NCBI GenBank assembly: GCA_900113425.1
Contig: FOZF01000001.1
Coordinates: 166,884 to 230,883 of the forward strand
DNA: 64,000 bases
Direction of reading: 5' to 3'
Source of the DNA: Stenotrophomonas maltophilia
GTDB lineage: Bacteria; Pseudomonadota; Gammaproteobacteria; Xanthomonadales; Xanthomonadaceae
Every line of letters begins with the position of its first letter. The first letter of the stretch is position 1. Shown piece by piece: positions 33,832-42,718 of this stretch. The notes under the pieces are model-generated. The model saw only the letters and a list, made by a program, of their open reading frames with translations. It did no database searches and was not told the DNA's origin. A program made the position numbers and the translations under genes.

Positions 33832-33848
33832 CATATAATCAGACAATA
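33832..33848. promoter_or_regulatory. Galactonate-locus operator, copy 1
   Basis: CATATAATCAGACAATA lies between GH43 and dgoK. It is the exact reverse complement (17 of 17) of the site before galM at 34856-34872, and 13 of 17 positions match the site before the GntR gene. It is the candidate operator of the FadR-type regulator encoded at 40200. Confidence 0.7.
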
Positions 33849-33877
33849 GGCAACACCATCGCCGCCAAGGAACCGCC

Positions 33878-34807
33878 ATGCAGCAGGACCACCCCGACAG
33901 CATCATCGGCATCAACTGGGGCAGCAGCAATCTGCGCGCCTATCTGATCGGACCCAATGGTGAGCGGCTTGATGCCCATGAAATGCCCGCAGGCGTAGCC
34001 ACGCTGGACCGTGACGACATGGTGGCGGCCGCCAACGCGATCCGTGCGCGCTGGCCCGCTGCACGCCACGCCTATGCGGCCGGCATGATCGGGTCGAATG
34101 TCGGCTGGATCGATGCCGGCTACGTGGAGTGCCCTGCAGGTGTTGCCTCGATCGCGCAGCAGCTGGTGCCGACCCGGATCGGCGAGCTGTCCGTGAGCAT
34201 CGTGCCCGGCATGGCCTGCGTGCGCCCCGTGGATGGCATGCCGGACGTGCTGCGCGGGGAGGAAACCGAGCTGCTGGGGCTGCTGCGCGGCGGCGATGTC
34301 GGCCCCGATGCCATCGTGGCGCTGCCCGGTACGCATACCAAGTGGATCCAGCTGGTCGACGGACAGGTGCAGAGCTTCATGACCTCGATGTCCGGCGAAC
34401 TGTTCGATCGACTGGCCAGTGGCGGCCTGCTTGCCTCGGTGCTGGACGGACCGGGTGAGCCAGGACCGGCCTTCGCCGAGGGCGTGCATGCAGGCGCCGA
34501 CCGCCGACTGGGCCTGGGTGCGCTGCTCTTCGGTGTGCGGGCACGGAGGATCCGCGGCACCCTGCCGCGCACGGCGACCAGTGCTTACCTGCGCGGGCTG
34601 CTGGCTGGTGCGGAGATTGCGGATGCATTGACGCTGTTCCCCGGACTGAGGTCGGTGTCGGTGCCACTGGTGGGCTCCGGTCCGGTCACCCGCCTGTATC
34701 AAGCGGCGCTGTCGGAAATCGGCATCGCCTCGCACGCGGTGGCGTCCGCCGACGCCGTGGTGCGCGGCTTCTCCGCACTGCACGCGATGACCGCGGCTGC
34801 GCGCTGA
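33878..34807 (+). CDS. dgoK: 2-dehydro-3-deoxygalactonokinase DgoK
   Basis: This 309-residue cytoplasmic kinase phosphorylates 2-dehydro-3-deoxygalactonate (KDGal) to KDPGal. The sequence shows the family pattern: an N-terminal phosphate loop IGINWGSSNLRAYLI, MIGSNVGWIDAGYVECPAGV, LRGEETELLGLL and ALPGTHTKWIQL. Length is close to the E. coli enzyme (292 residues). AAGGAACCGCC precedes the ATG. It is separated from the rest of the galactonate genes but carries the same operator, so it belongs to the same regulon. Confidence 0.94.
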   Translation: MQQDHPDSIIGINWGSSNLRAYLIGPNGERLDAHEMPAGVATLDRDDMVAAANAIRARWPAARHAYAAGMIGSNVGWIDAGYVECPAGVASIAQQLVPTRIGELSVSIVPGMACVRPVDGMPDVLRGEETELLGLLRGGDVGPDAIVALPGTHTKWIQLVDGQVQSFMTSMSGELFDRLASGGLLASVLDGPGEPGPAFAEGVHAGADRRLGLGALLFGVRARRIRGTLPRTATSAYLRGLLAGAEIADALTLFPGLRSVSVPLVGSGPVTRLYQAALSEIGIASHAVASADAVVRGFSALHAMTAAAR

Positions 34808-34855
34808 CCACGGCCGAACGCGGCGGGCCGAGCACGTGTTGCGTCGCAACGTGCG

Positions 34856-34872
34856 TATTGTCTGATTATATG
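34856..34872. promoter_or_regulatory. Galactonate-locus operator, copy 2
   Basis: TATTGTCTGATTATATG lies 40 bases before the galM start. It is identical, in reverse, to the site between GH43 and dgoK. TTATAT within it could be a -10 element, so a bound repressor would block RNA polymerase directly. Confidence 0.7.
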
Positions 34873-34911
34873 TTTTTGTACGCATCACGACATCGAGAGG
34901 GGTCTTGAGCA

Positions 34912-36054
34912 ATGCGTGCTGGCAAGGGGAAGACGGCAGGGCTGATCGGCGTACTGGCACTGTCTGCAGTGGGCGCAGGTCAGGCACAGGAACGCGCTGT
35001 GGTAGGCCGGACAGCCGATGGCACCGTGGTGGAGTCGATCCTGCTGCGCGACGGCACCGGCATGCAGGCGACGGTGCTGACGCTGGGCGCTGCACTGCAC
35101 TCACTGGAAGTGCCGGACCGTGACGGCGCGTACGCCGATGTACTGCTCGGCGACGCGACGCTCAAGGCGACGCTCGACAATCCGCAGTACTTCGGCACCA
35201 TCGTCGGCCGCTTCGCCAACCGCATCGCCAAGGGTCGCTTCACCCTGGATGGCAGGACCTATCAGGTACCGGTCAACAATGGGCCGAACAGCCTGCACGG
35301 CGGGACGCGCGGCTTCGACAAGGTGGTGTGGAAGATCGTTGACGCCGCCGCCGATCACGCCACCCTGCAGCATGTCAGCCCTGACGGCGACCAGGGTTAT
35401 CCGGGCACGCTCACCGTCACCGCAACCTACGCATTGAAGGGCAATGGCCGGCTGGAGGTGGAGTACCGCGCCACGACCGATGCACCGACCATCGTCAACC
35501 TCAGCAACCACGCATACTGGAATCTGTCCGGCGAGGGCTCCGGTTCGGCGATGGATCACGAATTGACCATCCCGGCCAGCGCCTATACGCCGGTGGATGC
35601 CAGCCTGATTCCCACGGGCGTGCTGCAGCCGGTGCAAGGCACTGCCTTCGACTTCCGCACGGCCAAGCCGATCGGGCGCGACCTGCGCCAGGGCAATGAG
35701 CCGCAGCTGCTGCGTGGCCGCGGCTACGACCACAACTGGGTCATCAGCAGATCGCCCACGCGCGAGCCGCGTGAAGTCGCCCGCGTGCACGACCCGCGCT
35801 CGGGCCGCGTGATGACCGTGCTGTCCACGCAGCCTGGCCTGCAGTTCTATTCGGGCAACTTCCTCGACGGCAGCACCGTGGGCAAGAGTGGCCGTGTCTA
35901 TCGCCAGGGCGATGCCATCGCGCTGGAACCGCAGCTGTTCCCGGACACACCGAACCAACCGTCGTTCGGCTCGGCGCGGCTGGCCCCGGGCGAGACCTAT
36001 GTGAACCGCATCGTCTACGACTTCTCGACCGATCGCACGCCGCCCGGCCGCTGA
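34912..36054 (+). CDS. galM: Aldose 1-epimerase, exported
   Basis: This 380-residue protein is a galactose mutarotase with a signal peptide (KTAGLIGVLALSAVGAGQAQ). The catalytic region is visible: GRFANRIAKGRF, NNGPNSLHGGTRGFDKVVWK (His), NLSNHAYWNLSG (His) and IALEPQLFPDTPNQPSF (Glu). It interconverts alpha and beta anomers of galactose in the periplasm, which speeds uptake or oxidation. GAGAGGGG lies ten bases before the ATG. It starts a plus-strand group with the GH5-like and TonB receptor genes and has its own operator copy. Confidence 0.94.
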   Translation: MRAGKGKTAGLIGVLALSAVGAGQAQERAVVGRTADGTVVESILLRDGTGMQATVLTLGAALHSLEVPDRDGAYADVLLGDATLKATLDNPQYFGTIVGRFANRIAKGRFTLDGRTYQVPVNNGPNSLHGGTRGFDKVVWKIVDAAADHATLQHVSPDGDQGYPGTLTVTATYALKGNGRLEVEYRATTDAPTIVNLSNHAYWNLSGEGSGSAMDHELTIPASAYTPVDASLIPTGVLQPVQGTAFDFRTAKPIGRDLRQGNEPQLLRGRGYDHNWVISRSPTREPREVARVHDPRSGRVMTVLSTQPGLQFYSGNFLDGSTVGKSGRVYRQGDAIALEPQLFPDTPNQPSFGSARLAPGETYVNRIVYDFSTDRTPPGR

Positions 36055-36161
36055 TTCCCCGCAGCTGGCACGCCGGTCGCCGACGGCACCGGCAATCCAA
36101 CGCAGTACGCACCGCCCGCCTCCCGGCTCACGCCAGGACGGGCAGCTCATGAATCAAGGAG

Positions 36162-37319
36162 ATGCATCTCATGCGAAAGTGGCTTTCCCCCTTGCTGGCA
36201 ACGCTGCTCGCCTTCGCGCCGATGGCGCATGCGACCGACGCCGCACGCTGGACCCCGGCCGAAGCCGACGCGTGGTATTCCAGACAGCAGTGGCTGGTGG
36301 GCGCGAACTACACCACGTCCAACGCCATCAACCAGCTGGAGATGTTCCAGGCCGAGACCTTCGATCCGGCAGCCATCGACCGCGAGCTCCGCTGGGCGCA
36401 CGAGCAGTTCGGCATGAACACCATGCGCGTCTACCTGCATGACCTGCTGTGGCAGCAGGACCCGCAGGGCCTGCTGAAGCGCATCGACACCTTCCTGTCC
36501 ATCGCCGAGAAGAACGGCATCCGCCCGATGCTCGTGCTGTTCGACAGCTGCTGGGACCCGGATCCGGTGCTCGGCCCGCAGCGCCGCCCGATTCCCGGCG
36601 TGCACAACTCAGGCTGGGTGCAGAGCCCGAGCCGCCACATGCTGGTGGACCGCGCCAATGACGCGCACTTCCAGGCCTATGTGGAGGGCGTGATCGGTCA
36701 CTTCGCCAACGACACGCGCGTGCTGGCCTGGGACCTGTGGAATGAGCCGGACAACCCCGGCGGTGGCAACTATATGGACAAGCAGCTGCCGGGCGAGCAG
36801 GAACGCATCGCCGAACTGCTGCCGAAGATCTTCGACTGGGCACGCGCGAAGAAGCCGGTGCAGCCGCTCACCAGCGGCGTGTGGATCGGCGATGACTGGT
36901 CGCCGGGCGCCGCATCGCTCACCGCGATCCAGCGCACGCAGCTGGAGCAGTCGGATGTGATCACCTTCCACAACTACGAGCAGCCGGAGGCATTCGTTGC
37001 CCGCATTGCACAGCTGCGCAAGTACGGACGCCCGCTGATCTGCACCGAATGGCTGGCACGCGGCGCAGGCTCGAACGTGGACACGATCCTGCCGATCGCC
37101 CGCCGCGAGAACATCGGCATGATCAACTGGGGGTTCGTGGACGGCGCGATCCAGACCCGCTTCCCCTGGGACAGCTGGCAGCGCCCCTACACGATGGAAG
37201 CCCCCACCGTGTGGTTCCACGATCTGCTGAAGGCCGACGGCACGCCCTACCGGGCACGCGAAGCCGAGCTGTTCCGCAGGCTGGCCAAGACCCCGCGCAC
37301 GTCCGTGCCCGCTTTCTGA
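36162..37319 (+). CDS. GH5-like glycoside hydrolase, exported
   Basis: This 385-residue protein has a signal peptide (RKWLSPLLATLLAFAPMAHA) and a TIM-barrel of the cellulase (GH5) type. The two catalytic glutamates are probably Glu195 (AWDLWNEPDNPGG, acid/base) and Glu296 (LICTEWLARGAG, nucleophile). SNAINQLEMFQ and YLHDLLWQQDP are typical of the subgroup found next to galactose-catabolic genes in xanthomonads. The linkage it cuts is not evident; beta-galactan or beta-galactoside bonds would fit. An ATG at 36171 is an equal start candidate. Confidence 0.82.
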   Translation: MHLMRKWLSPLLATLLAFAPMAHATDAARWTPAEADAWYSRQQWLVGANYTTSNAINQLEMFQAETFDPAAIDRELRWAHEQFGMNTMRVYLHDLLWQQDPQGLLKRIDTFLSIAEKNGIRPMLVLFDSCWDPDPVLGPQRRPIPGVHNSGWVQSPSRHMLVDRANDAHFQAYVEGVIGHFANDTRVLAWDLWNEPDNPGGGNYMDKQLPGEQERIAELLPKIFDWARAKKPVQPLTSGVWIGDDWSPGAASLTAIQRTQLEQSDVITFHNYEQPEAFVARIAQLRKYGRPLICTEWLARGAGSNVDTILPIARRENIGMINWGFVDGAIQTRFPWDSWQRPYTMEAPTVWFHDLLKADGTPYRAREAELFRRLAKTPRTSVPAF

Positions 37320-37394
37320 CCTTACTGGCGCCCGCCTTCGCATGACGGCGGGCCACTCAACCGCGACTGCTTTCCGGAATCCGGAGATACCGCC

Positions 37395-40106
37395 ATGACC
37401 GCTCGTTCTTCCCGCACCGTGCTTTCCCTGGCCATCCTTTCGGCCCTGGCCCTGCCCTCTCTGGTGCAGGCGCAGGAGGCCGGCTCGCAGGAGGCCGTCA
37501 ACCTGGACACGGTCACCGTGACCGCGCTGCGCCAAAGCCTTCAGACCGCCCAGTCGATCAAGCAGGAGGCGGAGATGGTCGTTGATTCGATCGTTGCCGA
37601 AGACATCGGCAAGCTGCCCGACAACAGCGTGGCCGACGCCCTGCAGCGCGTTACCGGCGTGCAGGTGGCGCAGGGCAACCAGGGCGAGACCACCGGGGTG
37701 GTGATCCGCGGCCTGCCGAACGTGATCAGCACCCTCAACGGCCGCGAGATCTTCAGCAGCTCCGGCCGCGGCTACGCCTTCCAGAACCTGCCGGCCACCG
37801 CCATCAAGAGCCTGAACGTCTACAAGAGCAGCGAGGCGAGCCTGCCACTGGGCGGCATCGCGGGCCTGGTGGACATCCAGCTGCGCCGCCCGCTGGACTT
37901 CGACGGTGCCGAGATCGCCGGCACCGTGACCGGTACGCACAGCAAGTACGGCGGCGACATCGATCCCTCCGCCAGCCTGCTGCTGAGCAACCGCTGGGAC
38001 ACCGATGCCGGCGAAATCGGCGCCATGGTCAACTTCGGCTATGTCGGCAAGCGCTACGCCTACGATGCGGTGTGGGGTGACTTCCCGAAGGTGCTGGAGA
38101 ATCCGGATGGCACGCCGACGCGTACCGATGACGGCAACCTGATCGCCGCCCCCAACGGCTGGGGCACCAACTACAACCATGGCGACCGCAAGCGCAGTGC
38201 GTTCAACTATGCCCTGCAGTGGAAGCCGAGCGAACGCACCGAGGTCTATGTCGAGGGCCTCTATGATTTCGTGCGCGACGACTATGACCAGGCGTTCCTG
38301 TTCACTTTCCCGGTCGGGGTGGTGCCGCCGACGGGGCTGCAGGTCGGCGACAACTGCTATGCCAACCGCCTGGATGGGTCGCTGTCCGGCCAGACCATCT
38401 GCGACGCCACCGCCGGCACGTGGACCGGCGACAGCTATGCCGCCAGCAGCACCCAGGCGCACAAGCAGCGCGGCCAGGACATCCAGAACGCGCTGGGCTT
38501 CAAGTGGCGCGGCGACCAGCTGCGGCTGTCCACCGAGGTGGCCCGTACGTCCGGGTACTACCGTGATGAGAACTTCATCATAGACACCTTCCTGTCCGGG
38601 CCGATCACCACCGTCTGGGACGGCACCTCGGGCAAGCACCAGAACTGGCATCTGGCCGGCAACCCGGCCATGGACCCGTCGCGCTTCTACCTCAATGGCC
38701 TGTTCCAGACCTGGGGCGAATCGCGCGGCGAGGAAAACAGCTGGCGCGGCGACGGAACGTTCGAGTTCCTCGACGGCCCGATCGCCAACCTCCAGTTCGG
38801 CCTGCGCTATGCCGACCGTACGGCCAGTGCCAAGGGCAGCGTGGAAATCAGTACGCCGCCACCGGGCGGTGCGGGTACCGGCAACATCACCGCCTCGCCC
38901 AACCCCGCCAACCAGGTGGTGGGACTGTTCCCGGCCAGCAGCTTCTTCTGCAGCAAGCGCGGCAACTCCGCACTGAACCAGTCGTTCCTCACGCCCTGCT
39001 ACGACTACCTGATCGACAACGCCGACGCGCTGCGCCGCTACTACGGCCTGCCGGACGGGCTGGCCGCGGAGAATCCCGGCCGCTTCTTCGATATCGAAGA
39101 ACGCAAGAGCGCCGGCTACCTGCAGGCGAAGTACGACTTTGATCTGGGCGGCCTGCGCGTGGATGGCCTGGTTGGCGTGCGTGCGGAGAAGATCAAGCGT
39201 GAACTCAACGCCTTCTCGTTCGACGCGGGCACGGGGGTCTACAGTGCCATCACCCGCAGCACGCAGGACACCAATGCCCTGCCCAATGCGAGCCTGAACC
39301 TGCACTTCAACGATGCCTGGCAGCTGCGCGTGCTGGCGGCCAAGACACTGAGCTATCCGGACTTCGGTGCCTTGAACCCGTCGATCTCGCTGAACCCCGG
39401 CACCGTCAACCGGGCGGGCGTGGCCAGCAGTGGCAACCCCGACCTGAGCCCGATCAAGTCGACCAACTACGACATGTCGCTGGAGTGGTACTTCTCCCCG
39501 GTGGGCTACGTCAGTGCGGGCGTGTTCTATCGTGACATCGATGGCTACATCCAGAACTACATCACCAATGTGGTCATCGCCGGGGAGGACTACGAGCTGT
39601 CATCCCCGCAGAGCGCCGGCAGCGGCCATCTGCAGGGTGTCGAGCTGGCCTACCAGCAGACCTTCGACTTCCTGCCCGGCGCCTGGAGCGGCCTGGGTGC
39701 GCAGTTCAACTACACCTACATCGAAGGCGATACCAAGTCTCCAGAGTTCCTTGGCGGGCCCGTGATCTCGCGGCCTCTGCAGAACGTCTCGAAGAACAAC
39801 TACAACGCCGTGCTGTTCTACGAGAACTTCGGCCTGAGTGCGCGCCTGGCCTACGGCTACCGCAGCCGCTACATCGATTTCTTCACCCAGCCCACCGTCG
39901 CCGGAACGGAAGACCAGGTCGAGCCGGCCAGCTCGCTGGACTTCTCGATCAGCTACGACGTGACCCCGCGCGCCACGGTGGTGTTCTCGGCCACCAACCT
40001 GCTGGGCAACAACCTGCACCAGTACTGGGGCAGCGGCAACACCCGGCCGCGCGACATCCGTTACCAGGACAAGACCCTGGGCATGGGCTTCCGGTTCAAG
40101 CTCTGA
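37395..40106 (+). CDS. TonB-dependent receptor for oligosaccharides
   Basis: This 903-residue outer-membrane receptor has a signal peptide, a TonB-box-like segment (NLDTVTVTALRQSLQTAQSI), a plug (residues about 50-165, with DNSVADALQRVTGVQV and GGIAGLVDIQLRRPLDFDG) and a large barrel ending in GMGFRFKL. The 'RQSLxxAxxIKQ...IVDSIVAEDIGKLPD' style is that of the Caulobacter-type receptors for complex carbohydrates in Xanthomonadales. It should import galactose-containing oligosaccharides released by the GH proteins. It lies directly upstream of the regulator gene. Confidence 0.92.
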   Translation: MTARSSRTVLSLAILSALALPSLVQAQEAGSQEAVNLDTVTVTALRQSLQTAQSIKQEAEMVVDSIVAEDIGKLPDNSVADALQRVTGVQVAQGNQGETTGVVIRGLPNVISTLNGREIFSSSGRGYAFQNLPATAIKSLNVYKSSEASLPLGGIAGLVDIQLRRPLDFDGAEIAGTVTGTHSKYGGDIDPSASLLLSNRWDTDAGEIGAMVNFGYVGKRYAYDAVWGDFPKVLENPDGTPTRTDDGNLIAAPNGWGTNYNHGDRKRSAFNYALQWKPSERTEVYVEGLYDFVRDDYDQAFLFTFPVGVVPPTGLQVGDNCYANRLDGSLSGQTICDATAGTWTGDSYAASSTQAHKQRGQDIQNALGFKWRGDQLRLSTEVARTSGYYRDENFIIDTFLSGPITTVWDGTSGKHQNWHLAGNPAMDPSRFYLNGLFQTWGESRGEENSWRGDGTFEFLDGPIANLQFGLRYADRTASAKGSVEISTPPPGGAGTGNITASPNPANQVVGLFPASSFFCSKRGNSALNQSFLTPCYDYLIDNADALRRYYGLPDGLAAENPGRFFDIEERKSAGYLQAKYDFDLGGLRVDGLVGVRAEKIKRELNAFSFDAGTGVYSAITRSTQDTNALPNASLNLHFNDAWQLRVLAAKTLSYPDFGALNPSISLNPGTVNRAGVASSGNPDLSPIKSTNYDMSLEWYFSPVGYVSAGVFYRDIDGYIQNYITNVVIAGEDYELSSPQSAGSGHLQGVELAYQQTFDFLPGAWSGLGAQFNYTYIEGDTKSPEFLGGPVISRPLQNVSKNNYNAVLFYENFGLSARLAYGYRSRYIDFFTQPTVAGTEDQVEPASSLDFSISYDVTPRATVVFSATNLLGNNLHQYWGSGNTRPRDIRYQDKTLGMGFRFKL

Positions 40107-40147
40107 TGAGAACTCTCCCCCACATGCCTCACACCCCGCACCCGTCC

Positions 40148-40164
40148 TTTTGTCGGATAATAGG
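40148..40164. promoter_or_regulatory. Galactonate-locus operator, copy 3
   Basis: TTTTGTCGGATAATAGG lies 35-51 bases before the GntR start and matches copies 1 and 2 at 13 of 17 positions (shared core TTGTC.GAT.ATA). It would give autoregulation and control of the dgoA-dgoD operon downstream. Confidence 0.6.
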
Positions 40165-40199
40165 AGTGACCGCAGCCTGCGGTGCACCAAGCCAAAGGG

Positions 40200-40922
40200 A
40201 TGCCTGTGAAACCGATCGAGGTACGCAACCTCTACGACCAAGTTGCCCAGGAGATCGGGCAGCGGATCATCAGCGGCGCACTTCAGCCGGGCGAATTCCT
40301 GCCCAGGGAAGAGCTGCTGTCACAGACCTTGTCCGTCAGCCGCTCCGCCCTGCGCGAGGGCCTGAAGGTGCTGGGCTCCAAAGGCCTGATCGAAACCAGG
40401 CAGAAGACCGGTTCGCGGGTGCGCGACCCGCGCCACTGGAAGCAGCTGGACAGCGACATCCTGGCGTGGCGCTGCGCGCTGATGCCCACCCAGGACTTCG
40501 TGGAAAAGCTGGTGGAGATGCGCGAGGTGATCGAACCGGCGGCCGCGGCCTCCGCAGCCGAGCGGCGTTCGCCCGCGCAGCTGGCCAGGATCAAGAGCGC
40601 GTACCAGGCCATGGCCGATGCGCCGGACCAGGATGCCTGGGCCAAGGCCGACCTGATGTTCCACGAGAGCGTGCTGGAAGCCACCAACAACGAACTGCTG
40701 GCGTCCCTGTTCTCGGTCATCGACGCGGCACTGGGCACCTTCTTCCTGCTCTCGGCGCAGACCGCGCAGGACTTCAAGTACTCGCTGCCGCGCCACTTCG
40801 ACGTGTACGACGCCATCCGGCAGAAGCAGCCGGACGCGGCGCGCGCCGCCATGCTGGACATGATTGCCGACTCACGCGCCAATCTGAAGGGCGCGCGGCT
40901 GTCCAGAAAACCTCCACGCTGA
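40200..40922 (+). CDS. FadR-type GntR regulator, DgoR-like
   Basis: This 240-residue protein has a GntR winged helix (residues about 5-75, with ELLSQTLSVSRSALREGLKV and LIETRQKTGSRVRDP). An FCD ligand-binding domain follows (about 95-225, with [17 protein letters not shown] and FHESVLEATNNELL). FCD domains bind a metal and small carboxylates; galactonate or a derivative is the probable ligand. It is first in the operon with dgoA and dgoD and should repress the locus through the three TTGTC.GAT.ATA sites. A GTG at 40206 is equally good as a start because AAAGGGA lies at better distance from it. Confidence 0.85.
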   Translation: MPVKPIEVRNLYDQVAQEIGQRIISGALQPGEFLPREELLSQTLSVSRSALREGLKVLGSKGLIETRQKTGSRVRDPRHWKQLDSDILAWRCALMPTQDFVEKLVEMREVIEPAAAASAAERRSPAQLARIKSAYQAMADAPDQDAWAKADLMFHESVLEATNNELLASLFSVIDAALGTFFLLSAQTAQDFKYSLPRHFDVYDAIRQKQPDAARAAMLDMIADSRANLKGARLSRKPPR

Positions 40923-40932
40923 GGGAATCACC

Positions 40933-41568
40933 ATGAGCACCGCCTGGATGCAACCCCTCCCCTTGGTTGCCATCCTGCGCGGGCTCACCCCGCAGGAAGC
41001 GCCCGCCATCGGCGCGGCGCTGGCCGAGGCCGGCTTCCACATCCTGGAAGTCCCGCTCAACTCGCCGCAGCCGCTGCAGAGCATCGAGCTGCTCGCAAAG
41101 CAGCTCGGCGATCGCTGCCTGGTCGGTGCCGGCACCGTCCTGTCCACCGCTCAGGTGCAGGACGTGAAGAATGCCGGTGGCCGGCTGGTGGTGATGCCCC
41201 ATGCGGACGTGGAGGTCATCGCCGCCGCCCACGCCAGCGGCATGGTCTGTACGCCCGGCGTGGCGACGCCCACGGAAGCATTCGCCGCCCTGCGGGCCGG
41301 TGCGGATGCGTTGAAACTGTTCCCCGCCGAACAACTGCCACCCCCGGTGCTGAAGGCGTGGTCCAGCGTGCTTCCCCCCGGTACGCGATTGCTGCCCGTC
41401 GGCGGCATCACCCCGGAGCGCATGGCCGCCTATCGCCAGGCAGGAGCCGCCGGCTTCGGCATCGGCTCCGCCCTGTATGCCCCCAAGACCCTCGCGGACG
41501 ACGTCGCACGCCGCGCGCGTGCGTTCAGCGACGCCTGGAACAGAACGAACACGGACTCCCCCGCATGA
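40933..41568 (+). CDS. dgoA: 2-dehydro-3-deoxy-6-phosphogalactonate aldolase
   Basis: This 211-residue class I aldolase splits KDPGal into pyruvate and glyceraldehyde-3-phosphate. It has the KDPG/KDPGal aldolase pattern: LVAILRGLTPQEAPAIGAAL, with ILEVPLNSPQ, VGAGTVLS and the Schiff-base lysine in ADALKLFPAEQL. PVGGITPERMAAYRQAGAAG binds phosphate. It starts ten bases after the regulator gene and overlaps dgoD by ATGA. The product could act on KDPG as well, but the neighbours favour the galacto form. Confidence 0.93.
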   Translation: MSTAWMQPLPLVAILRGLTPQEAPAIGAALAEAGFHILEVPLNSPQPLQSIELLAKQLGDRCLVGAGTVLSTAQVQDVKNAGGRLVVMPHADVEVIAAAHASGMVCTPGVATPTEAFAALRAGADALKLFPAEQLPPPVLKAWSSVLPPGTRLLPVGGITPERMAAYRQAGAAGFGIGSALYAPKTLADDVARRARAFSDAWNRTNTDSPA

Positions 41569-42713
41569 AGATCACTGCCATCACGACCTACCTGGTGCCC
41601 CCGCGCTGGCTGTTCGTCCGCATCGATACGGACGCCGGCATCTGCGGCTGGGGCGAGCCCATCGTCGAAGGACGCGCGCATACCGTGGCGGCGGCCGTGC
41701 AAGAGCTGTCCGACTATCTGGTCGGCAAGGACCCCCGGCACATCGAAGACCACTGGAACGTGCTCTACCGTGGCGGCTTCTACCGTGGCGGCCCGATCCT
41801 GATGAGCGCACTGGCGGGCATCGACCAGGCGCTGTGGGACATCCACGGCAAGGCATTGGGCGTGCCGGTGCATGCCCTGCTGGGCGGGCCCGTGCGCGAC
41901 CGCATCCGCGTGTACTCGTGGATCGGCGGCGATCGGCCGGCCGACACCGCCCGTGCCGCGCGCGACGCCGTGGCACGCGGTTTCACTGCGGTGAAGATGA
42001 ATGCCACCGAGGAAGTGCAGTTCGTCGACACCCATGACAAGGTCACGCGGGTGCTGGAGAACGTACAGGCCGTTCGCGATGCCGTGGGCCGCGACGTGGG
42101 AGTAGCCGTGGACTTCCATGGCCGCGTGCACAAGCCGATGGCCAAGGTGCTGATGCGCGAGCTGGCGCCCTTCGGGCTGATGTTCATCGAAGAGCCGGTG
42201 CTTTCCGAGCACCTGGAAGCCATCCCGGAACTGGCCGCCCTTTCGCCTGCGCCGATCGCGCTGGGCGAACGCCTGTACTCCCGGTTCGACTTCAAGCGCG
42301 TGCTGCAGACCGGTGGCGTGGACATCCTGCAACCGGATCCATCGCACTCGGGCGGCATCACGGAAACCCGCAAGATCGCGGCCATGGCCGAAGCCTACGA
42401 CGTAGCCATCGCCCTGCACTGCCCGCTGGGTCCGATCGCGCTGGCGGCCAACCTGCAGCTGGATGCGGTCTGCTACAACGCCTTCATCCAGGAACAGAGC
42501 CTGGGTATCCACTACAACGCCAGCAACGATCTGCTGGACTACCTGGTGGACCGCGCGCCCTTCGAGTACAGGGAAGGCTTCGTCAGGATTCCCGACGGCC
42601 CGGGGCTGGGCATCGAGATCAACCAGGCCTACGTTGACGAGCGTGCCGCCGAAGGCCACCGCTGGCGCAATCCCATCTGGCGTCATGCCGATGGCAGCGT
42701 GGCCGAGTGGTGA
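41565..42713 (+). CDS. dgoD: D-galactonate dehydratase DgoD
   Basis: This 382-residue enolase-superfamily enzyme has exactly the length of E. coli DgoD, and its key residues fall on the same numbers: metal ligands Asp183 (VAVDFHGRVH), Glu209 (FIEEPVL) and Glu235 (LGERLYSR), and catalytic His185 and His285 (ALHCPLGPIA), with Glu310. It removes water from D-galactonate to give KDGal, the substrate of DgoK. The start overlaps the aldolase stop, so translation is coupled. Assignment is among the firmest in the window. Confidence 0.96.
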   Translation: MKITAITTYLVPPRWLFVRIDTDAGICGWGEPIVEGRAHTVAAAVQELSDYLVGKDPRHIEDHWNVLYRGGFYRGGPILMSALAGIDQALWDIHGKALGVPVHALLGGPVRDRIRVYSWIGGDRPADTARAARDAVARGFTAVKMNATEEVQFVDTHDKVTRVLENVQAVRDAVGRDVGVAVDFHGRVHKPMAKVLMRELAPFGLMFIEEPVLSEHLEAIPELAALSPAPIALGERLYSRFDFKRVLQTGGVDILQPDPSHSGGITETRKIAAMAEAYDVAIALHCPLGPIALAANLQLDAVCYNAFIQEQSLGIHYNASNDLLDYLVDRAPFEYREGFVRIPDGPGLGIEINQAYVDERAAEGHRWRNPIWRHADGSVAEW

Positions 42714-42718
42714 GCGCC

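Noticed and set aside
37322..37352. GC-rich inverted repeat after the GH5-like gene as an intrinsic terminator
   Set aside because: A 7-bp stem (GCCCGCC/GGCGGGC) exists but no T-run follows, so termination is not supported.
36609..39305. Very long minus-strand open frame opposite the GH5-like and TonB receptor genes
   Set aside because: It is antisense to two well-recognised genes, has repetitive Gly/Val/Gln-rich composition and no motif. Such frames are common in GC-rich DNA.
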